From a virus: DNA of 51,463 nt. The stretch lies in IMG/VR virus record IMGVR_UViG_3300010153_000011, positions 1 through 51,463 of that record; one strand, 5' to 3'. Under the pieces are notes generated by a model that searched no databases, was not told where the DNA came from, and saw only the letters and a program-made list of their open reading frames with translations. The position numbers and the translations under genes were made by a program. Of the stretch, positions 37,237 through 44,615 are shown piece after piece (the stretch's first letter is position 1; each line of letters starts with the position of its first letter).

Positions 37237-37368
37237 ATTCTACCTGACAGGCTACCTATACTTAAACTAAACTAAAGGCTATACAACCTATACATCATAC
37301 AACACCGATGCTGCTTTAAGTAGTCTCCGAGGGCACTACTTTTCCAGTAGAAGATTTTGTGTAATTAT
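37237..37368 (-). promoter_or_regulatory. 132-bp spacer with TATA-like promoter and hairpins before the MCM-like gene
   Basis: On the minus strand a TATA-like box TTTAAGTATA (37266-37257) is centred about 25 bases before the ATG at 37236, so transcription may start at or next to the start codon (leaderless). Only a weak ribosome binding site is present. Further upstream is a perfect 7-bp inverted repeat, AAGTAGT 37318-37324 and ACTACTT 37335-37341. It competes with a second 5-bp hairpin, CTACT 37336-37340 with AGTAG 37346-37350. A related hairpin occurs in the spacer at 44,527-44,557. Confidence 0.5.
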
Positions 37369-38067
37369 TTACCGTCTCACCGTTCTTTGGATATGAACAG
37401 CCTCTTCACTGGTGAGAACATTGACTATCATCTGCCTTCGTTGTTCTCCTAATCCCTTGACTTGCTTCAATGAATCAGGGAACATCATCTCCTCTATGTT
37501 ACCACACTTGTCTAGTAGACGGTCTACTAAGTCAGGGCCTATACCGGGTATAGCCAGTAGGACATCCTTACGAACATCGTTAGTAGATACTCTCCTTACA
37601 GCCTTAGCACCGTGGCTACTGGCTGGCTTGTGTAACTTGTCATGTAGTTTAGTTACGAACAGCGCAGCCTCACTGACGTTAGGAGTATAGAATACCTGAC
37701 AGTCGAAGTCAGCCATGATGCGAGCGATAGTACCAGTGAGTTCATTCTGTACCCTAGTATGCGTTAGACGCTTGCCGTTATTCTTGGCAAGGGCTACGTG
37801 CTTCGCTACGCTCCCATGTACGAGCAGGAAGAATCTTTCATAGTTAGCATCCATGTTCTCTAACTGTCTCCAAAGATGACCGCTATGACTTGATTGGAAT
37901 AGGTCGCTAATACTCTTGGCTTCTACACATGCAGCCCCAAGTAAGTAGTCACCTACTACTAGAGCCTGTCTAGCAACAGAGAGTCCTGACTTCTGTGCCT
38001 TTCTTAGGATAGAGTCACATAGGGGTCCACGTTCGTTACTGTCTATTATTAGGTCAGGTTTCATCAT
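37369..38067 (-). CDS. ERCC4/XPF-family nuclease with helix-hairpin-helix domain
   Basis: A 232-residue structure-specific endonuclease. The N-terminal ERCC4 domain shows DSNERGP (9-15), GDYLLG (39-44) and VEAKSISD (48-55). The usual signature is GD...ERKX3D; here the Arg is Ala, while the Asp, Glu, Lys and final Asp are kept. Residues about 165-225 form tandem helix-hairpin-helix motifs (LLAIPGIGPDLVDRLLDKCG; LKQVKGLGEQRRQMIV). This is the domain order of archaeal XPF without the helicase and of the Mus81 core. Likely role: cutting branched DNA in recombination or replication restart. The start overlaps the Zn-finger gene stop (ATGATGA), so either of two adjacent ATGs may be used. Confidence 0.85.
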   Translation of the reverse strand: MMKPDLIIDSNERGPLCDSILRKAQKSGLSVARQALVVGDYLLGAACVEAKSISDLFQSSHSGHLWRQLENMDANYERFFLLVHGSVAKHVALAKNNGKRLTHTRVQNELTGTIARIMADFDCQVFYTPNVSEAALFVTKLHDKLHKPASSHGAKAVRRVSTNDVRKDVLLAIPGIGPDLVDRLLDKCGNIEEMMFPDSLKQVKGLGEQRRQMIVNVLTSEEAVHIQRTVRR

Positions 38068-38309
38068 TCTTCCTCCTTTGGTTTATGAGCAGAGCAGAAC
38101 TTATCCCCTACTCTTCTTACCCATTTAGTACATCTATCACCCTTCTTTCGATTTCCACGACTTGATTTAGTTATACCTTGACATCGCCAGTCAGAAGGGG
38201 GTTTACTCTTAGCGCATTCTAAGCACCTACAGTAGTATGTTTTATCTTGAATATATGCTGGTCTAGCGTAGACATGTTTACTACAAAAGCGACATTTCAA
38301 TCTAGGCAT
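38064..38309 (-). CDS. Small cysteine-rich zinc-finger protein
   Basis: An 81-residue basic protein with several metal-binding pairs: CRFC at residues 6-9, CRCLEC (27-32), and late single cysteines in WRCQG, RCTKW and FCSAHK. These could form two zinc sites. It overlaps the primase stop (TAATG) and the nuclease start (ATGATGA), which ties its translation to those replication genes. Nucleic-acid binding or a partner of primase or ERCC4 nuclease is likely. No family name can be given. Confidence 0.7.
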   Translation of the reverse strand: MPRLKCRFCSKHVYARPAYIQDKTYYCRCLECAKSKPPSDWRCQGITKSSRGNRKKGDRCTKWVRRVGDKFCSAHKPKEEE

Positions 38310-39418
38310 TATTCCATCTCCTGTATACTTCCGTCGTAATATCTACAACGCCCAGTGCATAGTCCATCGTACTCTAACTTACCACATGAGGAGGCTGAGT
38401 ACCCCTTGTTAGACCCACTACCTATTACTATGCTTTCAACATGTCCTCTAGTAATATCGGGATTGTAATCAACCCATTCTTGTTTTTCTATGATGTCACA
38501 TATACGTTTTACGTGAGTAGTCTTAGTTTCATCGTCTACCGCTTCGGGTGAAAAGAACCATCTGAAACGGGCTGCTAAGTATGCCGCTAAGTGGAAGCGT
38601 GCTTTGTGAATAGGATTACCATGACCTAACGCTGACTGCGCTAGGCATGGTAGGACAACTATGTCATCAAGAGTAACATCGGGTAGGTGGTCTACCTTCT
38701 CCACTTTACGTTTGAATGAGTTTCTTCGCTTAGGGAGTTCTATAGACGCAGCCACTGAACCATGTTCTATGTAACCAGTTCTTGCTTCTTGCGATAATTC
38801 CATTAGTCCGTCGTGTGTTAATTCTAAGACTTCTTTACTCATCAATGGTATGCTCCAGCATCCTCTTCTAGCATTGTAGGAATTAGGAATACGAATCATA
38901 CCACTAGTATCGAATGCTACAGCAGGGTCATTACAACCAAGGTCTAACTTCTTGTGCCATTGAGTCATCAAGTTACGACCACCCTCTTTGATACGCCGAA
39001 CTTCTTGAGGGGTAGAGGGCATGTATGATTCTGATAGAGGAATCCAAAAATGGAATCCACCGCCACTAAACCAAATGAAGTGTCTAATGTCTTCACTTAA
39101 TAGATACCGATGTAGCCTTTTAACCTGCTCGTGCATATATGAGAACTCTACATCAGCACCACGTTGCTTGAAATCCTTACAGTCGAAGTCCATGATGAAG
39201 TGATGTATGACTGGTGTATCATAATCAACACGGTGATTTCTAGGGGGCTTAGTAGCACGATAACCATAGGCTGTGAAGTAAGCGTTTCCACTCCCGTTCT
39301 TACCCTTCCAGTAACGCTCTAACTCAGTCCAACTTCTTACTATGAAGCGACCACCCTGTGCCCCATTGGAGCCTATTTCTAACACTTCACGTGGGAAGTC
39401 TAGGCGCACGAATGACAT
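38309..39418 (-). CDS. Archaeo-eukaryotic primase: PriS-like catalytic domain fused to PriL-like Fe-S domain
   Basis: A 369-residue primase candidate. Catalytic elements of PriS are IMDFDCKD (Asp77, Asp79), WFSGGGFHFWIPL (Ser118-His123), and a third Asp170 leading into SGMIRIPNSYN (172-182) with the nucleotide-binding Arg. From about residue 255 the sequence changes to a PriL C-terminal pattern: LPCLAQSAL, HKARFHLAAYLAARF, HVESIV, then SSCGKLEYDGLCTGRCRYY. Cys258, Cys345, Cys354 and Cys358 are candidate ligands of an iron-sulphur cluster. Cellular archaea have separate PriS and PriL chains, so one polypeptide would do both jobs. Stops and starts are coupled to the Zn-finger gene by TAATG. Confidence 0.8.
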   Translation of the reverse strand: MSFVRLDFPREVLEIGSNGAQGGRFIVRSWTELERYWKGKNGSGNAYFTAYGYRATKPPRNHRVDYDTPVIHHFIMDFDCKDFKQRGADVEFSYMHEQVKRLHRYLLSEDIRHFIWFSGGGFHFWIPLSESYMPSTPQEVRRIKEGGRNLMTQWHKKLDLGCNDPAVAFDTSGMIRIPNSYNARRGCWSIPLMSKEVLELTHDGLMELSQEARTGYIEHGSVAASIELPKRRNSFKRKVEKVDHLPDVTLDDIVVLPCLAQSALGHGNPIHKARFHLAAYLAARFRWFFSPEAVDDETKTTHVKRICDIIEKQEWVDYNPDITRGHVESIVIGSGSNKGYSASSCGKLEYDGLCTGRCRYYDGSIQEME

Positions 39419-39422
39419 ACTA

Positions 39423-39707
39423 TCACGCTGGTAATTCTTTGAGCACTAGTTTCACTATTTCATCAACTGTGTTATCGACTAAGAGTGATGTATGGATGGT
39501 AACTTCTAAGTCCCAAACATTCTTTGATGGGACACTCTTTTCCAAATCAAACCACTCATCTAGTGTCATTTGTTTAGCCGATATAGCATGTACCGCTATG
39601 TCATCTTCGGGTAGGCCATATCTAAATCTCATAGTATCATCGGGCCTAGACCACTTTACTGTCTGCTCTACTTCATCTAACTTAATTCGTAAATCTTCTC
39701 TTTTCAT
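39423..39707 (-). CDS. Small acidic protein of the replication operon, unknown
   Basis: A 94-residue protein with GGAGTGA upstream of ATG 39707. It contains DEVEQTVKWSRPDDTMRFRY, then DIAVHAISAKQMTLDEWFDL, and ends in a helix VDEIVKLVLKELPA. It has no cysteines or catalytic motif. It lies 4-6 bp from the primase and nuclease genes. I do not recognise it. Confidence 0.6.
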   Translation of the reverse strand: MKREDLRIKLDEVEQTVKWSRPDDTMRFRYGLPEDDIAVHAISAKQMTLDEWFDLEKSVPSKNVWDLEVTIHTSLLVDNTVDEIVKLVLKELPA

Positions 39708-39713
39708 ATCATC

Positions 39714-40673
39714 TCACTCCACAACATAGTCGCCCATCCATGCGGGGCACTTCTCCATAAAATCACACCAACCACATAACACGCCCTTTTTGGCGGGGAA
39801 GTCTCTTGCTAAATGAGCATCTACCATAGCCGTAAGTCGCTTCTCAATGGTCTTAGGTGCATAGCGACCACCGGGGCCGTTGACTGGTTCATAGTCCCAT
39901 ACAGGTCCATCTCCTCCATTGATACCACCACCGGGGAATTGCCAACCCCATCCTACTACTGGTAGGTATTCCATATGAGGGCTATGCTCTAACATCATAC
40001 GATAGAATTGCATCTCCGCTCTCATCTGCGACGGTTTGTATTTAGTCCATTTACCAGTCTTTAATTCCATTAGGATGATGCCTTGTTTATCATCATCCAA
40101 GAACATACGGTCAATGAAACCTTTCATGTGTATAGGAACTTCTGTACCATCGGTAGCAGTAACTACACGAGTGGCGTGAATCTCAGCCTCATTACCTACT
40201 GGGAACCAGTCTTTAATCTCATCACGCTCGCAGTTAGACAACCTTTCAAACTGCCATTTCACGTAGAGTCTAAGTTGCTCAGGCTCACCGTAAATGTAAG
40301 GTTCAGGAGGGCGTGGTAATGTATCAACACATAGACTGTGTGCTTTATCTTTCTGCCCTGCTTCTATCAAGTCATAGACATCATCAACCACATCAGCCAT
40401 AGCCTTCCACCAATACTCTACTGCATCGTGAACATTAGACCCTCGGATATGATAGTCTTGCTCTTCACCACGTAAACCAAGAATGCTTGAAAAGTAATAC
40501 TGTTGAGGGCAAGTGTTGAACGTACCTGATGATGACTTAGTAATTCTTAGAATCTTATCTACCATATCAGGGTCCCAAGCATAGGTGCTCTTATCATAAG
40601 ACTTGAGTAGAACTTTGTGCTCGTAAGCATCACGCTCATTGTTACCACCTTCAGGGTTAGGATTGTACCTCAT
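39714..40673 (-). CDS. Cas4/RecB-like PD-(D/E)XK nuclease with Fe-S cluster cysteines
   Basis: A 319-residue nuclease. The motif set is RGSNVHDAVE (His82), MKGFIDRMF (Asp188), ILMELKTGKW (Glu203, Lys205) and QFY near 222, the catalytic series of the RecB/Cas4 group. Cys55 (TFNTCPQQY) together with Cys300, Cys303 and Cys309 (CGWCDFMEKCPAW) has the split spacing of the Fe-S cluster in Cas4 and AddB. The likely role is DNA end resection or recombination. No cas1, cas2 or CRISPR array is nearby, so this is a viral replication/recombination nuclease. The start overlaps the preceding gene by ATGA. Confidence 0.88.
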   Translation of the reverse strand: MRYNPNPEGGNNERDAYEHKVLLKSYDKSTYAWDPDMVDKILRITKSSSGTFNTCPQQYYFSSILGLRGEEQDYHIRGSNVHDAVEYWWKAMADVVDDVYDLIEAGQKDKAHSLCVDTLPRPPEPYIYGEPEQLRLYVKWQFERLSNCERDEIKDWFPVGNEAEIHATRVVTATDGTEVPIHMKGFIDRMFLDDDKQGIILMELKTGKWTKYKPSQMRAEMQFYRMMLEHSPHMEYLPVVGWGWQFPGGGINGGDGPVWDYEPVNGPGGRYAPKTIEKRLTAMVDAHLARDFPAKKGVLCGWCDFMEKCPAWMGDYVVE

Positions 40674-40906
40674 TCTTCCTCGTCTCCTAATTTCTCTAGT
40701 CTACTTCTGCGAGGGAATACCGCTTTAGGAGTAGGTGAATCTATACTGTAGAACACGTCCCATCCCCTAGTAACATTCCTAAGTAAGTCACCACTTACTA
40801 CACCCGCTACTCCATGAACGTCTATCGCTTGATACCATATCATACTAGTTGGTATCTTTTCTATGTCTATGTGCTTGTGTGGGCCTATGTGTAATCTGTA
40901 TTTCAT
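40670..40906 (-). CDS. Small protein of unknown function, replication operon
   Basis: A 78-residue protein. I prefer ATG 40906 because it overlaps the MazG-like stop (ATGA), the standard junction in this operon; a longer reading from 40978 would run through the neighbour in another frame. The sequence (MKYRLHIGPHKHIDIEKIPT, WYQAIDVHGVAGVVSGDLL) suggests a small beta-rich fold, with a basic C-terminal part FPRRSRLEKL and an acidic end. The function is unknown. Confidence 0.6.
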   Translation of the reverse strand: MKYRLHIGPHKHIDIEKIPTSMIWYQAIDVHGVAGVVSGDLLRNVTRGWDVFYSIDSPTPKAVFPRRSRLEKLGDEEE

Positions 40907-41085
40907 TCTACCATCCCCAGTAACTTCTCGGTATATACCGCCGCATCCATCAACTCTTCTTGTAGATGTACAAGCCATTCACGCATGGATAGAATCTCTT
41001 CCTCCATAGTCACGCCATACTTTTTCTTTCCTACATCAGACCTAGCCTTAATTTTCTTGCATACATTATCTTCTATTTTACTCAT
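40903..41085 (-). CDS. Short MazG-like/all-alpha NTP-pyrophosphatase-type protein
   Basis: A 60-residue protein with GGTGAT upstream of ATG 41085. The segment SDVGKKKYGVTM followed by SMREWLVHLQEELMDAAVYT has the pattern of phage MazG-like proteins: G..KYG, then WL.HL.EELMDA..Y, where Glu and Asp bind metal. Complete MazG-like domains run about 90-110 residues, so this is a minimal or truncated form. It may remove non-canonical nucleotides or bind a partner. It sits 4 bp behind PolB. Confidence 0.65.
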   Translation of the reverse strand: MSKIEDNVCKKIKARSDVGKKKYGVTMEEEILSMREWLVHLQEELMDAAVYTEKLLGMVE

Positions 41086-41089
41086 GTTA

Positions 41090-43465
41090 TCACCAATATG
41101 TTTTAGGGACTATGTCCCCTGCTGCCGCTTCTATAGACCACCCTACACTTTCGTATAGGCGCATTAGTTTACGCTTCACGAAGGTATCTAGTATCTTATC
41201 CCAGTCGACTATGAAATTATCTAATTCTTCTATGTCTCTAAACGCTACATATTTTACAGGGAGACTCTCACCATTTAGTTTGTAATAGTCAGGAGTGCCT
41301 TCTTTGACTCCCTTGACGTAAGTCCATGTCACGCTGTCTCCTTCTCTCCACTTCTCACCATCGCAGTGTTGATTGTAATACAAAGCAGCCCTTGCGCCAT
41401 TGGTAGGCTTAGAATACTTATCAGGTGCTTTTGTTAATCTGTTAGAGGACACTACATGACTCATAGGTATATCACCACTCTTAACAGAGAGCGATATGGC
41501 TCTCAGGGTTTCAGTTACCTCTTCCTCTTCTGCACCATGTCCTATTAGTTTCATGGCTGTCTCTTGAATCTGTTTAGTGATAGGCGCTGAACTAGATGCT
41601 TTCATCTCATAACCTGAAACTTTCAATTGCCCCGCTTCATTAGGAGGCCAAGTCTTGTAACCAAAGTATCTATTCTTAACAGACGCAGTAGTCCAGTAAT
41701 CGAAATATGTTTCTAACTCTACATCCATATGCGAGAGGTCTAGTTTAGTTCGGGCTGTCTCAGTAAGATGTTCAGCGAGAGCCTTAGCCTCATCGAATGG
41801 AACTTGAATGAATGCTGAATCTGTATGACCGAATAGTGACTTGTAACCCATCTCTTCGCTTTCAGACAATAGATGCCTGATAGACTCACGAGCCCTGAAA
41901 GTGATAGCAGATGCTATGTCATTATCAATCCACATACCCTGTATCTCTTTCATACCAGTCATACCGTAAAGAGCGTTCACAGCAACCTTCGCTGCCATTT
42001 GAAGCATGTTGTAACCAAGGCGCTCCTCCTCTGTCTTAGACTCACGCATGAGGCGTTTGTACTCCTTACGTAACTCTAGCATTTCTTCTACGATAGACGG
42101 GAGTAAACCCTTCTTTGTTTGGTCCCAGTGTGTACCGTTACCTAGGCTCTTAATACCCGGCCCCGGCCCATCACGCTTAGATTCGTAAGAGAGATTGTCG
42201 GAGAGAATGATGTTAGGATATAACGAAGCGTAGTCCACTAAGGCCACGCCTCTATGACGACCCATAATTGGGTCAGGAATGTAAGCAGCCTCTAAGTCTT
42301 CTCTCGCAGTTTTACGAGAACTAGGGGCCTTCTCTTCTGTGCGCCTACCTACTAGACCACGGAAGTAACGTGTAACTTTGTGAGTGCTCCCCCACGATAC
42401 ACCTGCTAATTGCTGCATAGCCACGAAGAAATCAATAGCATTTAGTCGCTCACTGATGCTGCTTAATAAGGTGGTGTCCCGTAGACAGTAATCCACGAAA
42501 TCATCATAGTATTCTTCCCACCCATTGAAGACAGTCATGCCTTCTACTTCATCAGTTAGTTTGGAACCTAGTTCCAGTAAACCGGCAATCGTGTTTAGTT
42601 TACGATTAGGTAGTTGTCCACGGCCTGACTTCTGCCATAGAGTTTCAAAGCCACTACCGCTTTCCCATCTAGCGGCTGAGTCCCAACATATCCTACCCCT
42701 AATCGGTTGTTGAGTTTCTTTGTAACCGTTCTCTTTGAAGGGTTTTATTGCTGTGTTGATTGGTGATAGTCTGTTAGGGTCTTTGAGTCTCTTCATCAAG
42801 TGTGGTAAATCAGCCCACATGAGAGCGTGCGCTACTAGAATATCAGGGTCACATGCTTCCATGTGCTGAAGGAATCCTTCGTGCATAGCCGCTTCGCTAC
42901 CATACTCATGTAGCATGTAGCCTCCCTCTCGCTCAATGAAGTTAACACTCATCGTCTTCACTTCAGGCTTCCAAGCGAACACCATAGGTACATCAGCATG
43001 TGAATCTACTACCGCCATAACAGTAGTGAATGGATTATTCTTATCGGTATTCCATTCAAGGTCAAAGTACCATACTCTAGGGTGAAACACTGGTAACTTA
43101 TCGGGGTACTTATCTAATAGGATTTGGTCAAGGTAATGTAAGTCTGCTTCATAAGTAGGGAGGATTGCTTTAACTTCCCATAACTCATTAGGTTTGTCTA
43201 CCTCTAACTTGATTAGTGCTATTCCATCACGGCCTCTAGCCTTACACTTAGGATGGAGTGTGGCTGCCGGATGGCGGCTACTTAACCTATCGAGTTTCCA
43301 CTTAGGGAGATTAGAAGGAATCCAGCAGAAGGGGCGAACATAACCCTCATCGTCGGGGTGTATGGTAGTGATGTCTAACTTACCATCCTTATCTCTAGTT
43401 CTAAGGTATAGTGAGGGTGCTCCAAAAGAGTCTGACCACTCAGGGTAATACCAGTCTACTATCAT
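41090..43465 (-). CDS. polB: Family B DNA polymerase with 3'-5' exonuclease domain
   Basis: A 791-residue replicative polymerase. I prefer ATG 43465; a GTG at 43477 in frame overlaps the clamp gene. Exonuclease motifs are YFDLEW (Asp135, Glu137), Exo II HALMWADLP with Asp219 but Ala where Asn is usual, and Exo III YCLRD (Tyr326, Asp330). Polymerase motif A is DYASLYPNII (Asp411), motif B KVAVNALYG, and motif C FGHTDS (His547, Asp549), in which the first Asp of the usual DTDS is His and the catalytic second Asp is kept. Neighbours are PCNA and the primase, so this is the virus replicase. Confidence 0.95.
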   Translation of the reverse strand: MIVDWYYPEWSDSFGAPSLYLRTRDKDGKLDITTIHPDDEGYVRPFCWIPSNLPKWKLDRLSSRHPAATLHPKCKARGRDGIALIKLEVDKPNELWEVKAILPTYEADLHYLDQILLDKYPDKLPVFHPRVWYFDLEWNTDKNNPFTTVMAVVDSHADVPMVFAWKPEVKTMSVNFIEREGGYMLHEYGSEAAMHEGFLQHMEACDPDILVAHALMWADLPHLMKRLKDPNRLSPINTAIKPFKENGYKETQQPIRGRICWDSAARWESGSGFETLWQKSGRGQLPNRKLNTIAGLLELGSKLTDEVEGMTVFNGWEEYYDDFVDYCLRDTTLLSSISERLNAIDFFVAMQQLAGVSWGSTHKVTRYFRGLVGRRTEEKAPSSRKTAREDLEAAYIPDPIMGRHRGVALVDYASLYPNIILSDNLSYESKRDGPGPGIKSLGNGTHWDQTKKGLLPSIVEEMLELRKEYKRLMRESKTEEERLGYNMLQMAAKVAVNALYGMTGMKEIQGMWIDNDIASAITFRARESIRHLLSESEEMGYKSLFGHTDSAFIQVPFDEAKALAEHLTETARTKLDLSHMDVELETYFDYWTTASVKNRYFGYKTWPPNEAGQLKVSGYEMKASSSAPITKQIQETAMKLIGHGAEEEEVTETLRAISLSVKSGDIPMSHVVSSNRLTKAPDKYSKPTNGARAALYYNQHCDGEKWREGDSVTWTYVKGVKEGTPDYYKLNGESLPVKYVAFRDIEELDNFIVDWDKILDTFVKRKLMRLYESVGWSIEAAAGDIVPKTYW

Positions 43466-43469
43466 ACGC

Positions 43470-44225
43470 TCACGCACGCTGGTCTACAACTACAAGCAGG
43501 TCTTCACCTTGCTCGACTACAAAGACTGTGTTACTACCCATGTGAACTTCAGCAGGGCCTTCCTTCAACAAACCTATACTCTCCATCAACCAAGCACCAT
43601 AAGTAGATTCTATAGGTGCATTAGGCCCAACAGGGTCAGTTAGGGTCACCGTATTGAATAGCCTAGCCTCATGTTTCTTACCTGCTGTAATGCAAAGTTC
43701 AGATTCGCCAGCATTCACTATCACTCTAAAGAGTGGGCTAGCATTTAGAATACCCCTCATCTTCGATACTGTGAGGAGGTCAGTGACATTTACTTGACCA
43801 CTAACATCTAGGGTGAACGTATGCCATTTAGTCCACTGAGAATCTTTAGACGCATCTATTAACTTCTCAATCAAAGGGACTTTACTGTAACTCACCACTG
43901 CGCTACTACTAGGAAACTGAACCTTAGTAGTACCTGCATTGATGTATAGGGTTTTACCAGTACCTAACTGCTTGATGGTGACATTCTCACCCTTAGCAGA
44001 CTTGAGGAACTTGCATATCTTTTCTAATTCAGTGAAGTCTATAGTACCAGACTTCTTGACTTCACCTTCTACCTGCTCTACTTTGTGAAAGTAGTGAGAC
44101 ATGAAAGCAACAGTAGAGGACATCTTACCATCGAGAGCAAAGGTAACCTTCAGGTCACCTACATTCTTACCGAATGAAGATAGGAAAGATAACGCTTGCT
44201 TGCGTTTCATTACAACTTCAGACAT
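43470..44225 (-). CDS. PCNA-like DNA sliding clamp
   Basis: A 251-residue protein, the length of archaeal PCNA. ATG 44225 overlaps the upstream stop (TGATG). The two-domain pattern is visible: helix and strands RKQALSFLSSFGKNVGDLKV, a central segment DFTELEKICKFLKSAKGENV, a linker near 125, and a second domain with DLLTVSKMRGIL and a final FVVEQGEDLLVVVDQRA. It is strongly diverged from cellular PCNA. Its place immediately before PolB and in the same operon as an RFC subunit supports the clamp role. Confidence 0.8.
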   Translation of the reverse strand: MSEVVMKRKQALSFLSSFGKNVGDLKVTFALDGKMSSTVAFMSHYFHKVEQVEGEVKKSGTIDFTELEKICKFLKSAKGENVTIKQLGTGKTLYINAGTTKVQFPSSSAVVSYSKVPLIEKLIDASKDSQWTKWHTFTLDVSGQVNVTDLLTVSKMRGILNASPLFRVIVNAGESELCITAGKKHEARLFNTVTLTDPVGPNAPIESTYGAWLMESIGLLKEGPAEVHMGSNTVFVVEQGEDLLVVVDQRA

Positions 44226-44458
44226 CAAATCATACCCCTGTATTTTCTAGGCTTAGAGCCCATACCTATCTTCTCTGTAACTTCATGTATGTCCTCATCA
44301 AAGTCGATTGATAACTTAGTTTGTGAAGGTGTAGTGATGTCACCAAACTCACCAAGAGTAGACTGACGTAGCACATGTTTACCACAAAAAGAGCATAATC
44401 TGTTCGACTGAACAGGAGGCTTATGCTCCATAACTTTCTTCCAAAACTTCCATTTCAT
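44225..44458 (-). CDS. Small CxxC protein ahead of the clamp gene
   Basis: A 77-residue protein. ATG 44458 is favoured because AGGTGAT lies just upstream; the GTG at 44467 falls inside that site. The N-terminus is basic and aromatic (MKWKFWKKVMEHKPP). One pair LCSFCGKH could bind metal in a dimer, and the C-terminal half is acidic then basic (DFDEDIHEVTEKIG, KPRKYRGM). It is the first gene after the non-coding spacer and is coupled to PCNA by TGATG. A PCNA or polymerase partner is possible; the function is unknown. Confidence 0.6.
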   Translation of the reverse strand: MKWKFWKKVMEHKPPVQSNRLCSFCGKHVLRQSTLGEFGDITTPSQTKLSIDFDEDIHEVTEKIGMGSKPRKYRGMI

Positions 44459-44615
44459 AATAATCACCTAACACAGGGAGGGAGAACGGTTAGAGGCAAC
44501 AAAAAACCCCTTTACACGGAAAACCCTAGTAGCCTCGGGGGTGACCGTCGACTACTAAAGGAAACACAACCAAAGCATAACCGTTTTTATTTGTGCAAAC
44601 TCCCATGTGAATAAA
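44459..44615. other. 157-bp non-coding spacer with nested inverted repeats (origin, promoter or structured RNA candidate)
   Basis: This is the longest non-coding stretch in the window. A perfect 8-bp inverted repeat AACGGTTA 44485-44492 and TAACCGTT 44578-44585 encloses a second one, TAGTAG 44527-44532 and CTACTA 44552-44557, with CCTTT 44509-44513 able to pair with AAAGG 44557-44561. A run of six T on the minus strand (44506-44501) follows GGGG and could act as a T-tract terminator. The first 9 bases hold the ribosome binding site of the next gene. It shares the AGTAG...CCTCGG...ACTACT motif with the spacer at 37,318-37,341. Confidence 0.6.

Noticed and set aside
39714-40673. Cas4 as part of a CRISPR-Cas system
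   Set aside because: No repeats with regular spacers and no cas1, cas2 or effector genes are present; neighbours are replication genes.
40906-40978. Longer start (residues MACTSTRRVDG...) for the unknown gene ending at 40670
   Set aside because: It would run through the MazG-like gene in another frame; ATG 40906 forms the ATGA junction that is standard in this operon.
44423-44614. 63-residue plus-strand open frame across the non-coding spacer
   Set aside because: It opposes both flanking genes, has no good ribosome binding site and no recognisable protein features; the repeats explain the spacer better.
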